Source: an uncultured Luteimonas sp.
GTDB lineage: Bacteria; Pseudomonadota; Gammaproteobacteria; Xanthomonadales; Xanthomonadaceae
Direction of reading: 5' to 3'
Length of the DNA stretch: 64,000 nucleotides
Assembly (NCBI GenBank): GCA_938008415.1
Contig: CALLKI010000043.1
Span: forward strand, 1-64,000
Position 1 is the first letter of the stretch. Each line of letters opens with the position of its first letter. Under the pieces are notes generated by a model. It saw nothing but the letters and a program-made list of their open reading frames with translations. It was not told where the DNA came from and did not search any database. The position numbers and the translations under genes were made by a program. Below, in pieces: positions 35,724-45,092 of the stretch.

Positions 35724-38048
35724 ATGAAACGGTCCATCGCAAGCCGCATCGCCCTCCTTGTCCTGCCGCTCATGCTGCTCGCCGGTTGCGGCGAAGAACA
35801 GGCGCCGCAGCCGGCGCCGTCCGAGGCCATCGTCGTCCCGGCGCTGATCCCGGCGCCGGCCGAGGTGCTGCCGCGGGACGGCAGCTTCCGTTTCGACGCC
35901 GCGAGCCGGGTCGTGGCGGGAGGCGTGGCCGCCCGGCGCGTGGCCGCGCACTTTGCCGGCTGGATCGCCAGGACCAACGGCGTGGAGCCGGCCATCGTGG
36001 ACGGCCCGGAGGGCGAGATCGTGTTCGCCATCGATCCGGACGCCTTCCCGGGCGCGCCGGAAGGCTACGTGCTCGAGGTCACCTCGCAGGGCGTGCACGT
36101 GGCCTCGGGCGACGAGCGCGGGCTGTTCTACGGCGCGGTGACGCTGTGGCAGCTGCTGTCGTCGGCGCCGGCCGGGGCCGTGCGCATCCCGGCCATGCGC
36201 ATCGAGGACACGCCCAGGTTCCCGTGGCGCGGGCTGATGCTCGATTCGGCGCGCCACTTCCAGTCGGTCGAGGAGATCAAGCAGCTGCTCGACGCGATGG
36301 CGCTGCACAAGCTCAACGTGTTCCACTGGCACCTGACCGACGACCAGGGCTGGCGGATCGAGATCCGCAGGTACCCGAGGCTCGCCGAGGTCGGCGGCTG
36401 CCGCATCCCGGCCGGAGAGGCCGGCATCGACCCGGCCAGCGGCAGGCCGAGGCCGTACTGCGGCTACTACACCCAGGACCAGATCCGCGAGGTCGTGCGT
36501 TACGCCGCCGAGCGCCATATCACCGTCGTGCCCGAGTTCGACATGCCCGGGCACGTGCAGGCGCTGGTGGCGGCCTATCCGCAGTACGGCTCGCTGGGCG
36601 ACACGCCGCCGGTGTCGAACGAGTGGGGCGTGCACCAGTACCTGCTGAACGTGGACGAGGACACCTTTTCCTTCGTCCGGGACGTCCTCGACGAGATCCT
36701 GGAGCTGTTCCCGTCGCAGTACATCCACGTCGGCGGCGACGAGGCGGTGAAGGACCAGTGGAAGGCCTCGCCGCGGGTGCAGGCGCGGATGAAGGAGCTG
36801 GGCATCGCCGACGAGGACGCGCTGCAGGCCTGGTTCGTGGGCCGCCTGCACGAATACCTCTCGGGCAAGGGGCGCCGCCTGCTCGGCTGGGACGAGATCC
36901 TCGATGGCGGGATACCGGAGGACGCCGTGGTGATGTCGTGGCGTGGCACCGAAGGCGGTGCGAGGGCGGCGCGAGCCGGCCACGAGGTGGTGATGGCGCC
37001 GGTGGACACCCTCTACCTCGACTACCTGCAGACTGACTCGCCGAACGAGCCGCCCGGCCGGCCACGTCTGGCCCCGCTGGAGGCCGTGTACGGTTTCGAG
37101 CCGGTGCCCGACGGCCTGTCGCCGGTCCAGCAGATGCGCGTGATCGGCGTGCAGGCCAACGTCTGGACCGAGCACATGCGCACGTGGGAGCGCGTGCAGC
37201 ATGCGATCTTCCCGCGGATCGCGGCGCTGGCCGAGACCGCCTGGTCGCCGAAGGCGCGCAGGGACTTCGCCGGCTTCCTGCAACGGCTGCCGGCGCAGCT
37301 GGCGCGCTATCAGGCGTTCGGCATCGCCTACGCGAAGACGCCGTTCGAGGTGCGGGCGGACGTCGAGCCCACCGGTGTGCCCGGCACCGTGCGCGTGTCG
37401 CTGCGCGCGCCGCTGGACTATGCGATCCGCTACACCATGGACGGCAGCGAGCCGGATGCCGACTCGACCCTGTACGAGGCGCCGTTCGAGGCCACGCTGC
37501 CGCTGGAGATCCGCGCCGCCACGTTCCATGGCATGGCCATGCTGGCCCCGGCCACGCGCCACGTGGTCGACGGGGCGTCCCTGCGCGTGCGCACCGACGA
37601 GCAGCTCGCCACCTGTCCCGATACCGGCCGCCTGCTGCTGCGGCTGGAGGACGACGGCCCGGCCGACGGCGAGCGCGCGATCTTCAACGTCACGATCTTT
37701 TACCCGTGCTGGCTGTGGCCGGATGCCGCGCTCGACGGCGCCGCGGCGGTGAAGGCGCGCCTGGGGCGGATCCCGTACTACTTCCAGCTCGCGCACGACG
37801 AGCGGCACCGCGCGTTCCTGCCGGCCGGGACGGCGCATGGCGAGCTGCTGGTGCAGGCGGGCGGTTGCGATGGCGTGGAGGTGGCGCGGATCCCGCTGCC
37901 GGAGCGGACCGGCGCGGACGGCTTCGTCGAGGTCGAGGCGCCGCTGCCGCCGGAGGCCGCCGGGCGCACCGGGCTGTGCCTGACCCCCACCGGCGACACG
38001 CGCCCGGCGATGTGGGTACTCGACCGCGTGGAGCTGGTGCCGCGCTGA
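35724..38048 (+). CDS. Beta-N-acetylhexosaminidase, GH20, lipoprotein
   Basis: This 774-residue envelope enzyme removes terminal beta-linked GlcNAc. The start MKRSIASRIALLVLPLMLLAGC is a lipoprotein signal with Cys22. A GH20b N-domain (about 45-165) precedes the GH20 barrel, which has FHWHLTDDQGWRIEI, the catalytic pair D339-E340 in HVGGDEAVKDQW and QANVWTEHMRTWERVQHA. A C-terminal beta-rich part (about 560-774) is less conserved and resembles the chitobiase C-terminal region. It would supply GlcNAc to the nag pathway from chitin or peptidoglycan fragments outside the cytoplasm. It is separated from the receptor gene by a terminator. Confidence 0.92.
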   Translation: MKRSIASRIALLVLPLMLLAGCGEEQAPQPAPSEAIVVPALIPAPAEVLPRDGSFRFDAASRVVAGGVAARRVAAHFAGWIARTNGVEPAIVDGPEGEIVFAIDPDAFPGAPEGYVLEVTSQGVHVASGDERGLFYGAVTLWQLLSSAPAGAVRIPAMRIEDTPRFPWRGLMLDSARHFQSVEEIKQLLDAMALHKLNVFHWHLTDDQGWRIEIRRYPRLAEVGGCRIPAGEAGIDPASGRPRPYCGYYTQDQIREVVRYAAERHITVVPEFDMPGHVQALVAAYPQYGSLGDTPPVSNEWGVHQYLLNVDEDTFSFVRDVLDEILELFPSQYIHVGGDEAVKDQWKASPRVQARMKELGIADEDALQAWFVGRLHEYLSGKGRRLLGWDEILDGGIPEDAVVMSWRGTEGGARAARAGHEVVMAPVDTLYLDYLQTDSPNEPPGRPRLAPLEAVYGFEPVPDGLSPVQQMRVIGVQANVWTEHMRTWERVQHAIFPRIAALAETAWSPKARRDFAGFLQRLPAQLARYQAFGIAYAKTPFEVRADVEPTGVPGTVRVSLRAPLDYAIRYTMDGSEPDADSTLYEAPFEATLPLEIRAATFHGMAMLAPATRHVVDGASLRVRTDEQLATCPDTGRLLLRLEDDGPADGERAIFNVTIFYPCWLWPDAALDGAAAVKARLGRIPYYFQLAHDERHRAFLPAGTAHGELLVQAGGCDGVEVARIPLPERTGADGFVEVEAPLPPEAAGRTGLCLTPTGDTRPAMWVLDRVELVPR

Positions 38049-38101
38049 ACCTGCGGGTGGCATGGCGCGGCGCGTGCGGCCGCCTGCGCCGTGCGCCGGC
38101 C

Positions 38102-39418
38102 TCAGTACAGCAGGTAACGCTCGCGCAGCGCGAGGAACTCCCGCAGTTGCGCCTGCCAGCGCGCCTCGATCGCCCCGGGGCTTTCACCGGCGAGGATCGC
38201 CTCGCGCAGCCACCCGTTGCCGGCCAGCTGGTCGAAGAACGGCGGGTCGCCGTCGAGGAATGCGAAGTCGTCGGGGTACATCGCGCGCAGCGTGGCGAGC
38301 AGGGCCACGCCGGTGCGGAACGGCCGGAACGCCGCCGGGTCGGTAACGTGCAGCTGCACGCCGCCGCAGCGCCTGCCGGCGTGCTTGGAAAAAGTGGGCA
38401 TGAACCAGACCGGGCGGAAGCGCACACCGGGCAGGCCGAGCGCGTTCATGCGCGCCGCGAGCGCATCGGCGTCCACGTACGGCGCGCCGACGGTCTCGAA
38501 CGGGCGCGTGGTGCCGCGCCCCTCCGAGACGTTGGTGCCTTCGAGCAACGCGGTGCCCGGATAGACCAGCGCGGTGTCCGGCGTGGGCATGTTCGGCGAC
38601 GGCGGCACCCATGGCAGCGCGTGCCCCGGTTCACGCATGTCGCGCCGCCAGCCGCGCACCGGCACCACCTCGAGCCGCGCGCCGATGCCGAAGGCCCCGT
38701 TGAACAGGCGCGCCAGCTCGCCGATGGTCATGCCGTGGCGTACCGGGATGGGATACATGCCGACGAACGAGGCGTACTCCGGCTCCAGCACCGGGCCTTC
38801 GACCTCCACGCCGCCGACCGGGTTGGGACGGTCGAGCACCACCACCGGGATGCCGGCGCGGGCCGCCGCCTGCATCACCTTCGCCAGCGTGTACGGGTAG
38901 GTGTAGAAGCGCGCGCCGGCGTCCTGGATGTCGAACAGCAGCACGTCGATACCGCGCAGCATCTCCGGCGTCGGTTCGCGGTGCTCGCCGTAGAGGCTGT
39001 AGGCGGGCAGGCCGGTCGCGGCATCGCGCGTGGTGGCGACGGCGTCGCCGGCCTGCGCGTCGCCCCGAACGCCATGCTCGGGGCCGAACAGCGCGACCAG
39101 CTCGACCTCCGGGTGCCGGTGCAACAGGTCGACGGTGCTGCGCAGTTCCCGGTCGACGCCGGTCGGGTTGGTCACCAGGCCGACGCGCCGGCCGCGCACC
39201 AGGTCCAGGCGCCCGGACAGCAGCACCTCGATGCCGGGAAGCACGGGTGCGTTGTCCGTCGCGCGCGCCGTCACCGCGCAGCACGCGAAGGCGAGCGCAA
39301 GCGCCGCCAGCGTGCGTGTCCATGCCTGGACAAGCGATGTCCCGTGCCCACGCGGAACGGGACATGACGCGTGTCCGGCTGCGCCACCGGAGCATCGGGC
39401 GTGGATCCGGCCGGCCAT
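38102..39418 (-). CDS. namZ: DUF1343 exo-beta-N-acetylmuramidase (NamZ family), exported
   Basis: This 438-residue protein has the DUF1343 core, with GLVTNPTGVD (residues 80-89), ALFGPEHGVRGDAQAG (E114, H115), DIQDAGARFYTY and a late NVSEGRGTTRPFE. NamZ from Bacillus releases MurNAc from the non-reducing end of peptidoglycan fragments. A hydrophobic signal-like stretch (TLAALALAFACCAVTARA) lies at residues 37-53. The only in-frame ATG is at 39418, which puts an unusual cysteine-rich 30-residue leader before the signal; a non-ATG start nearer the helix is possible. It is divergent from the tandem-SIS gene, with 251 bases between. Paired with the hexosaminidase it suggests full exo-digestion of glycan strands. 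Confidence 0.87.
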   Translation of the reverse strand: MAGRIHARCSGGAAGHASCPVPRGHGTSLVQAWTRTLAALALAFACCAVTARATDNAPVLPGIEVLLSGRLDLVRGRRVGLVTNPTGVDRELRSTVDLLHRHPEVELVALFGPEHGVRGDAQAGDAVATTRDAATGLPAYSLYGEHREPTPEMLRGIDVLLFDIQDAGARFYTYPYTLAKVMQAAARAGIPVVVLDRPNPVGGVEVEGPVLEPEYASFVGMYPIPVRHGMTIGELARLFNGAFGIGARLEVVPVRGWRRDMREPGHALPWVPPSPNMPTPDTALVYPGTALLEGTNVSEGRGTTRPFETVGAPYVDADALAARMNALGLPGVRFRPVWFMPTFSKHAGRRCGGVQLHVTDPAAFRPFRTGVALLATLRAMYPDDFAFLDGDPPFFDQLAGNGWLREAILAGESPGAIEARWQAQLREFLALRERYLLY

Positions 39419-39669
39419 CGCGTTCGGCCTCTGCTATCGTGTGGGGAGGGGGTTATAGCACGGGACTTTCCAGCCGCCCGCGGCGGTCTGCGCAGGCGGA
39501 AGGACACGATCATGCAGGCGGATGCCCACGGTAACCCGACGATCGCGCCCCGGCCCTGCGGCGCCCGCGCGCGGCCGGATTCCGCCGCGCATCGCGTTGC
39601 CGGAGCCATGTGCCGGACAGGTCCCGCCAGCGCCCCGCAGAACTACTTCCCGACGAGGACGCAACCGAC

Positions 39670-41766
39670 ATGTCCGTATCCAACCGTTTCCGCAGCGCGA
39701 TGCTGCTGCTTGCCGGCATGACAGGCCTGGTCCACGCCGCCACTACCGCCGATGACGCGCCGCCGCTGCCGGTGGCGACGATGCTCGGCATCACGCCGAC
39801 GGAGGAATCGCGCGACTACGTCGCCAACAAGCGCCAGTTCCAGCTGCACACGCTGCTGACCGAGCAGCGCCATCCCAGGACGATGGACCTGAGCCGGCGG
39901 ATCGCGAACGACACCGTGGCCGGGCTGCAGGCGCTGCTGTCGGTGGACGAGGACGTGGCGCGGACAATGGATGCCGTCGCCGCAGATCCGGCGCGGCTGG
40001 CTTTGCTGGAGCAGGCATCGGCGGCGATGCAGCGCGCGCTGCGCGAGGGCCACCGCCTGTATTTCTATGGCACCGGGTCCACCGGCCGCCTGGCCGAGAC
40101 GCTCGAGAGCGGGCTGTGGCGTCCGTTCTGGCTGCGCGCCGCGGCACAGCCGTTCTGGCCGAAGATCGAGGCCGCGCTGCCGGGCATCGCAGACCGCGTG
40201 CGCGGCGAGATCACCGGTGGCGACCGCGCGTTGATCAGTTCGCTGGAGGGCTTCGAGGACCTGCAGCTGATCGGCCGCCTGCAGCTGCAGGACAACGGCA
40301 TCGCCGCGGGCGACGTGGTGTTCGCGGTGACCGAGGGCGGCGAGACCTCGGCGGTGATCGGCACCGCGCTGCGCGGCGCCGAGATCAACGGCAACGATCC
40401 CTCGCGCACCTGGTTCGTCTACAACAACCCGGACGAGGTGCTGCTGCCGTTCGAACGCAGCCGCAGCGTGCTCGAGCACCCGGGCATCACCAAGATCAAT
40501 CTTGCCACCGGGCCGCAGTCGATCACCGGCTCCACCCGCATGCAGGCCACCACCACCAGCCTGTACGCGCTGGGCGTGGCGATGGAGGACGCGATCCGTG
40601 GCCTGCTCGCGCCGCTGCTGACCGCAGAGGAGATGCGCGCGCTGGGCTTCGCCGAAGGCGCGGGCATCGCCTCGCGGCTGCGCGACTTCGGCCGGCTCCA
40701 GCAGGCGGTCGCGGCCACCGCGCCGGAACTGGCGGCGTGGACCGAGCGCGAGGCCGCCACCTACGCCGCCGGGCACCACGCGACCTACCTCGCGCTGCGC
40801 GCGCTGATGCCGGTGTTCGTGGACGTGACCGAACGCTCGCCGACCTTCCGGCTGGCGCCGCTGGACCGCGTGGACGCGGAGGAACGCCGCTCGTGGATCC
40901 AGGTCTGGGCGCCGGTGGAGGATGCCGGCAGTGCCTGGGACGCGCTGCTGCACCGCCCGTTCCACGGCCTGGATCCGGCGCTGTACGAGGCGCCGTTCAC
41001 GCAGCAGATCGACGACCCGTTCCTCAGGCGCGCCGCGCTGCGGAGCCTGGCGCTGGCCGGCGGGGAACAGCGCCTGCTGTACGACCTGTCGTTCTCGGAA
41101 GGCAACATGCGCCGCGGCGGCCCGGCCGCGGGCGACCTCGGCGCGGCGATCCTGCTCGGCGACGAGACGCCTGGCGAACGCGGCCTGGCCTGGCTGCGCG
41201 CCTTCGCCGGCGCCGGCGCGTCGCTGTTCGTGGTGCGCGTGGCCGAGCAGCCGCTGCCGGAAGGCGCCGGGGCCGCGATGCGCGCGGCCGCGCCGGACCT
41301 GCACCTGCTCGACGTCCGCATCCCGTCCGGCGACGCGCTGGAGCTCAACCGCACGCTCGCGCTGAAGATGCTGCTCAACGCCCATTCCACCGGCGTGATG
41401 GCGAAACTGGGCCGCGTGGTCGGCAACACCATGACCGCGGTGCAGCCGGGCAACCTCAAACTGATCGGCCGCGCGACCTACCTGGTCCAGTCGCACGTCA
41501 ACGCGGTGCTGGCCAGCCCGGCCTGGCGCGCGTCGTATCCGGCGCACGGGCCGCTGGGCTACGCCGACGCCAACGCCATCCTGTTCGACATCATCGGGCA
41601 GCGCCGCACGGATCCCGCGCTCGCGGCGAACCCCGAGGTCGAGCTGTGCATCGTGCGCATCCTCGAGAGCCTGCGCCTCGGCCGCCCGGTCCCGTGGGCG
41701 GACGCCGCCGCGCTGCTGCGCGAACAGCGGCTGGACGACTACCTGGCCGCGTTCGACGGGGGCTGA
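39670..41766 (+). CDS. GKRP-like tandem SIS protein related to MurQ, with signal peptide
   Basis: This 698-residue protein resembles the MurNAc-6-phosphate etherase MurQ and its tandem relative, glucokinase regulatory protein. TLLTEQRHPRTMDLS (about 80-94) is the MurQ start; GTGSTGR (134-140), E193 in LEGFEDLQL, and TGPQSITGSTRMQATT (ending about 293) follow in the first SIS. A second SIS fills about 390-560, and LLNAHSTGVMAKLGRVVGN (568-586) is the MurQ C-terminal signature. MurQ itself is about 300 residues. The glutamate of LEGFED is kept; the other MurQ active-site glutamate has no exact counterpart by eye. The N-terminus (NRFRSAMLLLAGMTGLVHAA) is a predicted signal peptide. GAGGA ten bases upstream supports ATG 39670. 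Substrate and place of action are unknown. Confidence 0.72.
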   Translation: MSVSNRFRSAMLLLAGMTGLVHAATTADDAPPLPVATMLGITPTEESRDYVANKRQFQLHTLLTEQRHPRTMDLSRRIANDTVAGLQALLSVDEDVARTMDAVAADPARLALLEQASAAMQRALREGHRLYFYGTGSTGRLAETLESGLWRPFWLRAAAQPFWPKIEAALPGIADRVRGEITGGDRALISSLEGFEDLQLIGRLQLQDNGIAAGDVVFAVTEGGETSAVIGTALRGAEINGNDPSRTWFVYNNPDEVLLPFERSRSVLEHPGITKINLATGPQSITGSTRMQATTTSLYALGVAMEDAIRGLLAPLLTAEEMRALGFAEGAGIASRLRDFGRLQQAVAATAPELAAWTEREAATYAAGHHATYLALRALMPVFVDVTERSPTFRLAPLDRVDAEERRSWIQVWAPVEDAGSAWDALLHRPFHGLDPALYEAPFTQQIDDPFLRRAALRSLALAGGEQRLLYDLSFSEGNMRRGGPAAGDLGAAILLGDETPGERGLAWLRAFAGAGASLFVVRVAEQPLPEGAGAAMRAAAPDLHLLDVRIPSGDALELNRTLALKMLLNAHSTGVMAKLGRVVGNTMTAVQPGNLKLIGRATYLVQSHVNAVLASPAWRASYPAHGPLGYADANAILFDIIGQRRTDPALAANPEVELCIVRILESLRLGRPVPWADAAALLREQRLDDYLAAFDGG

Positions 41767-41772
41767 GCACCC

Positions 41773-42195
41773 TCAGCGCCGCGGCGCATCGTCGCGGCGC
41801 CCGTCCATGCGCAGCAGCAGGTCGCGTAGCGGGGTGAGCCGCGTGGCCAGCCCCGCGATCACGCCCAGGGTGTTGGCCAGCGCATCCCGGGCATCCGCCA
41901 TGCGCGTTTCGGTCAGCGCGCCCTGCGCGTACTCGATGCCGATGCCCAGCAGCACCAGGCCAAGTCCGGCGCCGAGCAATGCCGGCCAGTTGCGGAACAG
42001 CTGCACCGCGCCCGCCGCCAGCACGAAATAGGCGGCGAAATGCGAGACCTTGTCGCTGCCCTCGAAATCCGGCATCGGCGGCGGGGGCACCAGCGACACC
42101 ACCACCACCGACGCGATCGCAAGGCACCACAGCGCGCACCAGAGCAGCGGGTGGCGCAGCGGCTTGAGCGAGCGTCCGAAGCGGTATGCGCTCAC
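41773..42195 (-). CDS. VanZ-like membrane protein
   Basis: This 140-residue protein has four helices with the VanZ marks DKVSHFAAYFVLA and GIEYAQGALTETRMADARDA, followed by LANTLG. The name comes from the teicoplanin-resistance accessory protein, but most chromosomal members are of unknown role. Its start overlaps the stop of the MidA gene by four bases, so the two are coupled. It converges on the tandem-SIS gene with six bases between. Confidence 0.82.
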   Translation of the reverse strand: MSAYRFGRSLKPLRHPLLWCALWCLAIASVVVVSLVPPPPMPDFEGSDKVSHFAAYFVLAAGAVQLFRNWPALLGAGLGLVLLGIGIEYAQGALTETRMADARDALANTLGVIAGLATRLTPLRDLLLRMDGRRDDAPRR

Positions 42196-43370
42196 AGGCG
42201 GAAGCTCAGGTCGCCGACCAGGAACGCGGCGTCGAAGTCCACGCCGCGGGCAAACCCCATCGCCTGGAAGCGCTCGCCCATCGCGCCGGGCAGGGTGAGT
42301 GTCTTGGCCTGCTGGCGCAACGCGTAGCGCGCGGCCTCGCCCGCGGCCCTGGCCTCGTGCGCCTGCAGCCGCCGCTCCAGGCCGTTGCCGATCAGGAAGC
42401 CGGCCTGGGTGACGTAGCCGGAGAAGTCGAAGCCGGCCGCGGTGCCGGCCTCGGCCAGCGCGGTGAAGTCCACCGAGGCGGTGATGTCCTGCAGGCCGAC
42501 GCGGGCGAACACGTCCCCGACCATGCGGTGACGGTGGAAGGCGCGCAGGGTGCCGTCACGGCGGCGCGGGTCGTAGTACTCGCGCCGCGGGTGGCCGTAG
42601 TCGATGAACAGCATCGCGCCGTTGCGCAGGCCGCCGGCCACCGCCTGCACCCAGTACGGCAGTTGCGGCAGCAGCTCGGAGCGGTAGCCATCCGGGAACG
42701 GCGCGTCGAGCTGGCGCTCGACGTGGCGCACCGCGGCCGCGAGCAGGGCGTCGGCGGGACGGTCCACGGTGGCGAAGCCTTCGCCGTCGGAGACCACGTG
42801 TTCCTCCATCACCTCGCCGTCGCGGATGGCGAAGCGTGGCGTGGGCAGCGCGTCGAGCACCTCGTTGGCGAACAGCACGCCGTCCCACGCGTCCCCGATC
42901 GGCCGGTCGAGCCACGCCACCCGCGCGGACAGTTCCGGCGGCAGTTGCGACTGCAGCAGATGGCGCTGCCGCTCGCGCAGGTCGGCGCTGGGCTCGAGGA
43001 TGGCGTAGCCGGCCGGCAGCGCGTCCAGTTCCGCCAGGTGCGCGAGGGCATCCCGGGCGAACGCGCCGCTGCCGCCGCCGACCTCCAGCAGGGTTGCGCC
43101 GGGGCCGAGCTGGCGCAGCACCGGGGCCAGCGCCCCGGCCACGCACTCTGCGAACAGCGGGCCGAGTTCCGGCGCGGTCACGAAGTCGCCGGTGGCGCCG
43201 AACTTGGCCGCGCCCGCGCTGTAGTAGCCCAGGCCCGGCGCGTACAGCGCCAGTTCCATGAAGCGCCAGAACGGGATCGCGCCGCCCGCGGCGGCGATCT
43301 CGCGGTGGATGTGCCCGCGCAGCCGCGCGCTGTGCGCGAGCGCCTCCTCGGGGATGGGGTCGTGGGACAT
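42192..43370 (-). CDS. MidA/NDUFAF7-like SAM-dependent methyltransferase
   Basis: This 392-residue protein belongs to the DUF185 (MidA) family, whose mitochondrial member methylates an arginine of complex I subunit NDUFS2. Marks are IPFWRFMELALYAPGLGYY, FVTAPELGPLFAECVA, LLEVGGGSGAFARDAL (SAM loop) and FANEVLDALP. The start at 43370 gives the family N-terminus. Bacterial members probably act on arginine in a respiratory protein, but this is not shown. It is divergent from the pteridine reductase gene with 54 bases between. Confidence 0.88.
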   Translation of the reverse strand: MSHDPIPEEALAHSARLRGHIHREIAAAGGAIPFWRFMELALYAPGLGYYSAGAAKFGATGDFVTAPELGPLFAECVAGALAPVLRQLGPGATLLEVGGGSGAFARDALAHLAELDALPAGYAILEPSADLRERQRHLLQSQLPPELSARVAWLDRPIGDAWDGVLFANEVLDALPTPRFAIRDGEVMEEHVVSDGEGFATVDRPADALLAAAVRHVERQLDAPFPDGYRSELLPQLPYWVQAVAGGLRNGAMLFIDYGHPRREYYDPRRRDGTLRAFHRHRMVGDVFARVGLQDITASVDFTALAEAGTAAGFDFSGYVTQAGFLIGNGLERRLQAHEARAAGEAARYALRQQAKTLTLPGAMGERFQAMGFARGVDFDAAFLVGDLSFRL

Positions 43371-43424
43371 GGATGGACCGGAAAAGCGACAATGCGGAAG
43401 GATAACGGCAATCCGGAGCCCGCC

Positions 43425-44162
43425 ATGACAGGTTCGAACCCGGCCGTCCTGGTCACCGGCGCCGCGCGGCGGCTGGGCGCCGCCATCGCGCGCCGCCTGC
43501 ACGCCGAAGGCTACGACGTGGCGCTGCACTGCCACCGCTCGCGCGGGGAGGCGGAGGCGCTGGCCGCGGAGCTGGAGGCGGCACGCCCCGGCAGCACGCT
43601 GGTGCTGCAGGCGGACCTCATGCAATTCGACCGCCTGCCGGAGCTGGTGGCCAAGGCCGTGGGCCGCTTCGGCCGGCTGGACGCGCTGGTGAACAACGCC
43701 GCGGCGTTCTTCCCGGTGCCGTTCGGCCAAATCACCCCGGCGCAGTGGGACGGGCTGTTCGCGGTGAACGCGCGCGCGCCGTTCTTCCTCGCCCAGGCCG
43801 CGGCGCCGCACCTGAAGGCCGCGCGCGGCGCCGTGCTCAACATCAGCGACGTGTACGCGCGGCAGCCGCGCGCCGACCTGGCCGCCTACGTTGCCAGCAA
43901 GGGCGCGCTGGAGGCGGCCACCCGCGCGCTCGCGGTCGCGCTCGGCCCGGAGGTGCGGGTCAACGCGATCGCGCCGGGCGCGATCCTGTGGCCGGAGGAC
44001 GCGCAGGACGGGGAGCTGCAGGCGCGCATCCTCGCGCGCACCGCGCTGGGCCGCACCGGCACCGTGGAGGAGATCGCGGCCACCGCGCTGTGGCTGCTGC
44101 GCGACGCCGGCTACACCACCGGCAGCGTGGTCGCGGTGGACGGCGGCCGCGACCCGCTGTGA
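43425..44162 (+). CDS. Pteridine reductase (short-chain dehydrogenase)
   Basis: This 245-residue SDR has VLVTGAARRLGAAIARRL as the nucleotide site, with the arginine of GAARRLG marking NADPH use, LVNNAAAFFPVPFG as the NNAG-type motif and YVASKGAL as the YxxxK catalytic pair. The sequence places it with pteridine reductases, which reduce dihydrofolate or biopterin, rather than with 3-oxoacyl reductases. A folate role fits with folK and folB within 4 kb. CCGGAG precedes ATG 43425. Confidence 0.85.
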   Translation: MTGSNPAVLVTGAARRLGAAIARRLHAEGYDVALHCHRSRGEAEALAAELEAARPGSTLVLQADLMQFDRLPELVAKAVGRFGRLDALVNNAAAFFPVPFGQITPAQWDGLFAVNARAPFFLAQAAAPHLKAARGAVLNISDVYARQPRADLAAYVASKGALEAATRALAVALGPEVRVNAIAPGAILWPEDAQDGELQARILARTALGRTGTVEEIAATALWLLRDAGYTTGSVVAVDGGRDPL

Positions 44163-44190
44163 CGGGCCGCGGCCGCATGGCCGGGCCGGC

Positions 44191-45027
44191 TCAGGCGCGG
44201 GCCGGCAGGAACGCGTGTTCCAGGTCGCTGCCGCGGAATGCGGCCGGGACCTCGCGCGACACCGCGTAGCGGTACAGCGCCGCGGAGTAGATGCCCGAGA
44301 GCGCGGACTGGACGATGCCCAGCAGCAGCACCGCGAGCAGGAACGCCGCGCCCACCGCGACCGCCAGCGCGACCGAGGCCTTCAGCGCCAGCATCACCAT
44401 CACCACGCCGGCGACGACCACCAGGAAATGGATCACCCCGAAGGCCACGCCGATGCCGGCCTGGCCGACGATGTTCTCGCCCCAGGTGCGCCTGAGCAGC
44501 GAGGCGCTTTCCTTCAGCGCGTCGATCGGGCCGACGTCGCGCGACACCAGCACAGGCACCACCAGGAAGGTCGCCACCGTCCAGGCCACGCCCAGGCCGC
44601 TGCCGAGCATGCGCACGAGTGCGTGGTTCTTCCGGTCCTTCAGCGAGCGCAGCACCACGCCCACGGTCGCGGCGATGGCCGCCCAGCCGAGGATCTGCGG
44701 CAGCCGCGCCCTCGCGGCGCGCAGCCCGTCGGCCAGCGTCGGGTCGCCGCCGTCGAGGCGGATCATCGCCGCGCCGACCAGGGCGCAGTTGAAGAAGACG
44801 ATCACCGAGTACTGGACGAAGTAGAACAGGAAGCCCGCCACGGCGGCGCCGATGCCGAAGCCGTCGGAGAACAGGCGCAGCGCCATGATCGGCAGCAGGA
44901 ACGTGGCCATGACCACCAGCGTGGCCACCCCGGAGAACAGCGGGAACAGCAGCAGCTCCTTGTCCGAGCGCAGCACCGAGGCGCTGGCCCTGGCCAGTTC
45001 CCAGCTCCGCGAGAATTTCCCGGTCAT
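44191..45027 (-). CDS. DUF6159 family integral membrane protein
   Basis: This 278-residue protein has six helices and starts MTGKFSRSWELARASASVLR, followed by DKELLLFPLFSGVA, the DUF6159 mark. The basic loop SLKDRKNHALVRMLG and LLRRTWGENIVGQ are conserved in relatives. No function is known; the fold resembles membrane proteins with a glycerophosphoryl-type repeat but there is no active site visible. It may be in a leftward unit with folK upstream, 65 bases away. Confidence 0.8.
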   Translation of the reverse strand: MTGKFSRSWELARASASVLRSDKELLLFPLFSGVATLVVMATFLLPIMALRLFSDGFGIGAAVAGFLFYFVQYSVIVFFNCALVGAAMIRLDGGDPTLADGLRAARARLPQILGWAAIAATVGVVLRSLKDRKNHALVRMLGSGLGVAWTVATFLVVPVLVSRDVGPIDALKESASLLRRTWGENIVGQAGIGVAFGVIHFLVVVAGVVMVMLALKASVALAVAVGAAFLLAVLLLGIVQSALSGIYSAALYRYAVSREVPAAFRGSDLEHAFLPARA

Positions 45028-45092
45028 CAGGCGTACCTCCCGTGGTTGGCGTCATCCACCCGCCCCGCCGGCTGCCCGGCCATGGGCGGGGG

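Noticed and set aside
39610..39669. Upstream start (ATG 39610) for the tandem-SIS gene
   Set aside because: It would place 20 polar residues before the signal peptide, whereas ATG 39670 has GAGGA at a fitting distance and starts right at the signal.
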